Below, piece after piece: positions 60,665 to 64,000 of a stretch of 64,000 nt of DNA; the first letter of the stretch is position 1; each line of letters starts with the position of its first letter. Where the stretch lies: the NCBI GenBank assembly GCA_023411225.1, contig JAEYPA010000183.1, forward strand, positions 4,915 to 68,914. The letters run 5' to 3'. Position numbers and translations under genes: made by a program. The DNA is from Bacillota bacterium (GTDB taxonomy: Bacteria > Bacillota > Clostridia > Lachnospirales > Lachnospiraceae). Under the pieces are notes generated by a model. It saw only the letters and a program-made list of their open reading frames with translations, was not told the DNA's origin and did no database searches.

Positions 60665-61714
60665 TTAAGCAAATACAATAATATGCTTTAAGCCTTGTGT
60701 AGCAGCAACATTTGAAAATGCTATCAGATATTCTTCAGGTTGATAGGTTTGTGACCCAATAATGTTAAGCGGAATTCTACCGTCATTTACCAATTTTGCG
60801 CATTTTCTATATTGACTTATACTTTGCTTTGTACAGCCCTGTATTCTCAGCTGTTTGTAATGAATTAGATTCGTATTAATCGGTACAATTTTCTTATGAT
60901 CTGGAAGCCCACCAAAAAACAATAGTCTACCGTTCATATTCATATATTCTAAAGACTGTGCTTGTGCATCGGCTGCAGGTGCTGCAATAATGCAGATATC
61001 AACACCATTTTGATGATTTGTCTTCAAACCTTCTTTCACATTTCCGTAAATTGGTATACATTCTGGGAATAATTCCTTGGCCTTTTCCAATCTGTCTTTC
61101 GATAAATCATTCACAAATACTTTACCAGCACCAAGTAATTTTGCTACCATGATATGCATCATACCAATTGGTCCCATACCAATAACTAATACATCATCGC
61201 CTGGACGGATTCCCAATAGAAGTTGTCCATTGTATACACAAGATAGTGGTTCAACTAATGCTGCTTCCACATAGGAAATCTGTTCATCTAATGGGGAAAC
61301 ATTACCTTGGACGATACACTCTTTTGGAATTTTTACATATTCTGCAAAGCCTCCATCGATTGTAACACCAAATGCTTGATAATCTTTACACAAATGTGTA
61401 TTTCCACTGGTACACATATCACAAGTACCACACCCCATGTTAGGTGCAACGGAAACTTTTTGTCCAACCTGATAGTTGTTAATTCTTGTACCTACTTTTA
61501 CAATATCACCAGAAAATTCATGGCCTAATGTTAATGGATTTTGTTCTGACACGTTGGCATATCCATTTTTCCACATTCTTAGATCAGTACCACAGATTGA
61601 TGCAGCACGTACTTTAATAAGCATCTCATCTTCTTTTACTTCTGGAATTGAAATTTCTTGAAGTTCAATATTTTCTTTACCCAATAACCGGATTGCTTTC
61701 ATTGTATTTTTCAT
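60665..61714 (-). CDS. Zinc-dependent sugar/polyol dehydrogenase (MDR family)
   Basis: A 349-residue medium-chain dehydrogenase. The catalytic zinc site is AASICGTDLRMWKNG near residue 36 with GHEFSGDIVKVG near 63; the structural zinc ligands are CGTCDMCTSGNTHLC near 95; the NAD-binding loop is VIGMGPIGMMHIMVAKLLGAG near 172 (cited in parts). It is of the threonine/sorbitol-dehydrogenase type. It likely oxidises a hydroxyl of the operon's substrate. Spacing to the Gfo/Idh gene is 6 bases. Confidence 0.92.
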   Translation of the reverse strand: MKNTMKAIRLLGKENIELQEISIPEVKEDEMLIKVRAASICGTDLRMWKNGYANVSEQNPLTLGHEFSGDIVKVGTRINNYQVGQKVSVAPNMGCGTCDMCTSGNTHLCKDYQAFGVTIDGGFAEYVKIPKECIVQGNVSPLDEQISYVEAALVEPLSCVYNGQLLLGIRPGDDVLVIGMGPIGMMHIMVAKLLGAGKVFVNDLSKDRLEKAKELFPECIPIYGNVKEGLKTNHQNGVDICIIAAPAADAQAQSLEYMNMNGRLLFFGGLPDHKKIVPINTNLIHYKQLRIQGCTKQSISQYRKCAKLVNDGRIPLNIIGSQTYQPEEYLIAFSNVAATQGLKHIIVFA

Positions 61715-61720
61715 AGGTTC

Positions 61721-62758
61721 TTACCTCAATTTCATCTCGTTTTTTATCATGATTGGTTTCTTTTCCAAGATGGATTTTAACCCTTCATTAACCAGTATTA
61801 ATGCCATTTTTCCATCATACCCTGTTACTTCTGGTTCCGTATCTTTGATAATGCAGTCAATAAAAGAACAATTTTCTTCTACATATGCTTCCTTAAATAA
61901 AGTTCTCCATGATTCTACAGAATCTGTTTTTACTATCTTATCTGGAGTAACAACTTCCACAGTATTCGCGTTCTGAGTGCCTACTTTAATAATCCCATTC
62001 GTTCCAAGAATCTCAGCCCTGGAATCATATCCATACTTTACATACTGAGCACCGGTAATTGTTCCGAGTATACCATTTTCAAATTCTAGCAAAATTGTAC
62101 AAGTATCATAATATTCAGGATATTCTTTTGCTTTCTCCGGACTTCTAAAATTATGTCCTATGGCATGAATCATTTTTACTTCACTCCCAGCGTACCACCG
62201 AAGTGTATCAAAGTCATGACTGTTTACTTCACCAATTGGACCATAGTTTTTCCGTACGTTATACATCCATTCTTTAGGTTCGCTTGGGCCATATGTATTG
62301 GATTTTATCATTGTTGGTTGTCCAACAGCACCAGAATCAAGTAATTCTTTGCCTCTTCTATAATTTTTATCAAATCTTCTCATAAAACCAATCTGGAGTA
62401 TAACATTATTTTCATTACATGCCGCTATCATCTCATCGCATTCCTCTTCAGTAGATGCCATTGGTTTTTCACAAAATACATGCTTTTTTGCTTTTGCGGC
62501 TGCAATCACTATATCACGATGAAATTGTGTAGGTGTAACTACAAGCACAGCATCTATTTCCGGATTGCTCATTACTTCATGATAATCTTGATATAGATAT
62601 TTCACCTGTATCTCTTTACTAGCGGATTCCAGGTTTTCCTTTACAGGATCACAAAAAGCAATTAATTCTGCACATTGTACACTTCCTGAATAACTTCTGG
62701 CATGAATCATACCAGCTCTTCCACATCCAATCAAACAGACTTTTACTCTACCATTCAT
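61721..62758 (-). CDS. Gfo/Idh/MocA family NAD(P)-dependent oxidoreductase
   Basis: A 345-residue protein. The N-terminal Rossmann fold has VCLIGCGRAGMIHARSY and the catalytic Lys in HVFCEKPMASTEEE near residue 97. The C-terminal domain contains the LRWYAGSEVKMIHA and IGEVNSHDFDTL motifs near 175, the latter with a probable substrate Asp-His pair. Such enzymes oxidise sugar or inositol ring hydroxyls. With a second dehydrogenase in the operon, an epimerising oxidation-reduction pair is plausible. Starts 37 bases after deoC. Confidence 0.92.
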   Translation of the reverse strand: MNGRVKVCLIGCGRAGMIHARSYSGSVQCAELIAFCDPVKENLESASKEIQVKYLYQDYHEVMSNPEIDAVLVVTPTQFHRDIVIAAAKAKKHVFCEKPMASTEEECDEMIAACNENNVILQIGFMRRFDKNYRRGKELLDSGAVGQPTMIKSNTYGPSEPKEWMYNVRKNYGPIGEVNSHDFDTLRWYAGSEVKMIHAIGHNFRSPEKAKEYPEYYDTCTILLEFENGILGTITGAQYVKYGYDSRAEILGTNGIIKVGTQNANTVEVVTPDKIVKTDSVESWRTLFKEAYVEENCSFIDCIIKDTEPEVTGYDGKMALILVNEGLKSILEKKPIMIKNEMKLR

Positions 62759-62795
62759 TTATTAATACCTCTTTCAATCTTAATGTTGATTATTT

Positions 62796-63479
62796 CTATT
62801 TGATTCCTGCTTCCTTCATTTCTTTTATAATCTTAATACCACTGGAAGTCCCTAATCTAGTTGCACCGGCCTGAATCATTTCACTTGCTGTTTGCCAGCT
62901 TCTAATACCGCCCGCGGCTTTCACCTGGACATCTTTTCCTGCATACTGCTTCATTAACTTTACATGTTCAGGTGTTGCTCCAGCAGTTCCAAATCCCGTA
63001 CTTGTTTTAACAAAATCAGGTTTCACTTCACTTGCAATTTTTGCAACTTGAATAATTTCCTCTTCTGTTAAATAGCATGTTTCAAATATAACTTTACAAC
63101 AAATACCTGCTTTTCTTGCAACTGTCACCATTTGCTTCATTTCATCTTTAATGTAAGCATAATCGTGTTCTTTCACTTTTCCAACATTTAAAACATAGTC
63201 AAATTCCTGACAACCGTCATCTATTGCATTTTCTGCTTCTATCACCTTTGTTGCAATAGTCGTTTGCCCTAATGGAAAACTGATAGCTGCTCCTGTCAGT
63301 ACTTCAGAACCCATTAACATTCGCCTGCACATTGCTACCGGATATGTATTGATTGCAACTGACTTAAAACCATATTCTTTCGCCTCATCACAAAGTTTCT
63401 GAAAATCTGTCTCAGTTGCAAATGCTTTTAAGATTGTGTGATCTACCATTGCTGCTACTTCTTTTACCGTAATACCCAT
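62796..63479 (-). CDS. deoC: Deoxyribose-phosphate aldolase
   Basis: A 227-residue class I aldolase. The N-terminal MVDHTILKA, EFDYVLNVG near residue 95 (with the conserved Asp), KVIFETCYLTEEE near 130 and the Schiff-base lysine in FVKTSTGFGTAGAT near 160 are canonical; the second Lys lies in VKAAGGIRS, and GTSSGIKI near the end forms the phosphate site. It cleaves 2-deoxyribose 5-phosphate to acetaldehyde and glyceraldehyde 3-phosphate. It is the first gene of the sugar operon under the promoter at 63534-63562. Here it may act on a pathway-specific deoxysugar phosphate. Confidence 0.94.
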   Translation of the reverse strand: MGITVKEVAAMVDHTILKAFATETDFQKLCDEAKEYGFKSVAINTYPVAMCRRMLMGSEVLTGAAISFPLGQTTIATKVIEAENAIDDGCQEFDYVLNVGKVKEHDYAYIKDEMKQMVTVARKAGICCKVIFETCYLTEEEIIQVAKIASEVKPDFVKTSTGFGTAGATPEHVKLMKQYAGKDVQVKAAGGIRSWQTASEMIQAGATRLGTSSGIKIIKEMKEAGIK

Positions 63480-63533
63480 TTTCTTTACCTCCTAATATTT
63501 GTTTTTGTTAGTAATAAGCTTTTATTTAATTAC

Positions 63534-63562
63534 ATTATATTTCATTTGCTTTCATTTATCAA
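63534..63562 (-). promoter_or_regulatory. Promoter and operator of the deoC sugar operon
   Basis: On the minus strand TTGATA (63557-63562), 17-base spacer, TATAAT (63534-63539). The spacer is itself two direct AATGAAA repeats spaced 10 bases, one helical turn. A third copy lies in inverted orientation at the regulator promoter (63618-63624; TTTCATTTA 63550-63558 against TAAATGAAA 63616-63624). This is a convincing repressor site arrangement. Confidence 0.72.
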
Positions 63563-63587
63563 TTAAAAACTTTAATATTATTTTATA

Positions 63588-63616
63588 TTGTTATATTTTT
63601 TTTGTTATATTATAAT
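63588..63616 (+). promoter_or_regulatory. Promoter of the DeoR-family regulator
   Basis: TTGTTA (63588-63593), 17-base spacer, TATAAT (63611-63616), directly followed by an AATGAAA element, so autoregulation is likely. Leader of about 40 bases. Confidence 0.7.
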
Positions 63617-63663
63617 AAATGAAAACAATTGCATATTTGATATATGTAGAAATGGAGATTGTA

Positions 63664-64000
63664 ATGAACGAAGAAAGACTCTATACAGAAGAAAGACGAA
63701 AAAAAATATTGGACCTAATTCGTATTAATGGCAGTATTAATGTAAATCTTCTAGCAAAGCAATTCCATGTTAGTGGTACCACAATCAGACTAGATCTTAC
63801 AGCTCTAGAATCACAAGGAGAGATTTCAAGGACACATGGTGGCGCTGTACTTAATACACTAATTTCCAGAGAACCTGCACTTAGAGAACGTGTAAATGAT
63901 TTGAAAAAGGAGGCTATTGCACAAAAGGCACTTGAATTTATTGAGTCAGGTGATACTCTATTGCTAGATACCGGAACAACTATCCTTTCACTTGCAAAAG
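63664..64000 (+). CDS. DeoR/GlpR family transcriptional regulator, 3' truncated by window edge
   Basis: The frame from ATG 63664 (TGGAG 7 bases upstream) runs open to the window end, 112 residues visible. It begins MNEERLYTEERRKKILDLIRINGSIN (cited in parts), with the helix-turn-helix LLAKQFHVSGTTIRLDLTALESQGEI, then RTHGGAVLN, the DeoR signature, and the start of the sensor domain AQKALEFIESGDTLLLDTGTT with the sugar-phosphate-binding D-x-G-T-T motif. It represses sugar catabolic genes and is released by a phosphorylated intermediate. It is divergent from the deoC operon, whose promoter carries likely binding repeats. Confidence 0.9.
   Translation, partial: MNEERLYTEERRKKILDLIRINGSINVNLLAKQFHVSGTTIRLDLTALESQGEISRTHGGAVLNTLISREPALRERVNDLKKEAIAQKALEFIESGDTLLLDTGTTILSLAK

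Overview
The window looks like chromosomal DNA of a low-GC, spore-forming anaerobic Firmicute, most likely a Lachnospiraceae/Clostridium cluster XIVa-type organism. The grounds are AT-rich sequence, strong AGGAGG-type ribosome binding sites, many U-tailed intrinsic terminators, a Csp-like subtilase of the spore-germination family, a DUF1292 protein, an ECF riboflavin transporter behind an FMN riboswitch, and LTA-synthase-like enzymes. This placement is inference. No rRNA, tRNA, CRISPR array, insertion sequence, integrase or prophage gene was seen. It reads as core chromosome with a few accessory operons.

Layout. 1-7.2 kb: truncated VanZ-like gene, AI-2E-family permease, znuABC-type metal importer, DUF368 membrane protein with an Rrf2/IscR-type regulator, and an ECF S component. 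7.2-10 kb: lone receiver protein, HisC and a second aminotransferase in one operon. 10.1-15.7 kb: complete branched-chain amino acid ABC operon (livK-H-M-G-F order) ending in a cytidylate-kinase-like gene. 15.9-22.1 kb: zinc-ribbon protein, TIM-barrel protein, Csp-like protease, ClpX and an HtrA-type protease. 22.3-30.8 kb: LCP protein, XPD/DinG-like helicase with an N-terminal nuclease domain, heptad-repeat low-complexity protein, DUF1292 protein, UvrD-type helicase and GltX. 31-38 kb: second AI-2E permease with a second cytidylate-kinase-like gene, release factor 3 (TTG start), a trigger-factor-like lipoprotein, an unrecognised protein and an AEC permease. 38.1-42.1 kb: FMN riboswitch-ribU, then an EAL phosphodiesterase fused to a glycine-rich repeat solenoid. 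42.1-52.5 kb: two tandem LTA-synthase-like enzymes, THUMP-type RNA methyltransferase, third AI-2E permease, Na/Pi symporter and lytic transglycosylase. 52.7-57.3 kb: AraC-GyrI regulator, GyrI-like protein and ABC-2 exporter operon; nitroreductase; FlxA-like protein. 57.7-64 kb: a five-gene sugar operon (deoC, Gfo/Idh dehydrogenase, Zn-dehydrogenase, FGGY kinase, fucose-isomerase-like protein) divergent from a DeoR-family regulator cut by the window end.

How it works together. Envelope and cell-surface functions (VanZ, LCP, LTA synthases, HtrA, extracytoplasmic foldase, DUF368, lytic transglycosylase) and uptake systems dominate. The sugar operon has a clear promoter-operator arrangement: AATGAAA repeats fill the spacer of the operon promoter and recur at the regulator promoter, which suggests DeoR-type control of both directions. 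The liv operon has a long structured leader and hairpins between livK and livH that probably favour the binding protein over the membrane parts.

The most unusual items are the EAL-solenoid fusion, the nuclease-XPD helicase fusion, the low-complexity repeat proteins, the cytidylate-kinase-like paralogues tied to transporter operons, and the orphan sugar pathway. Promoters and operators were read by eye. Several gene starts were moved from the longest ORF to the start supported by a Shine-Dalgarno sequence or a promoter.
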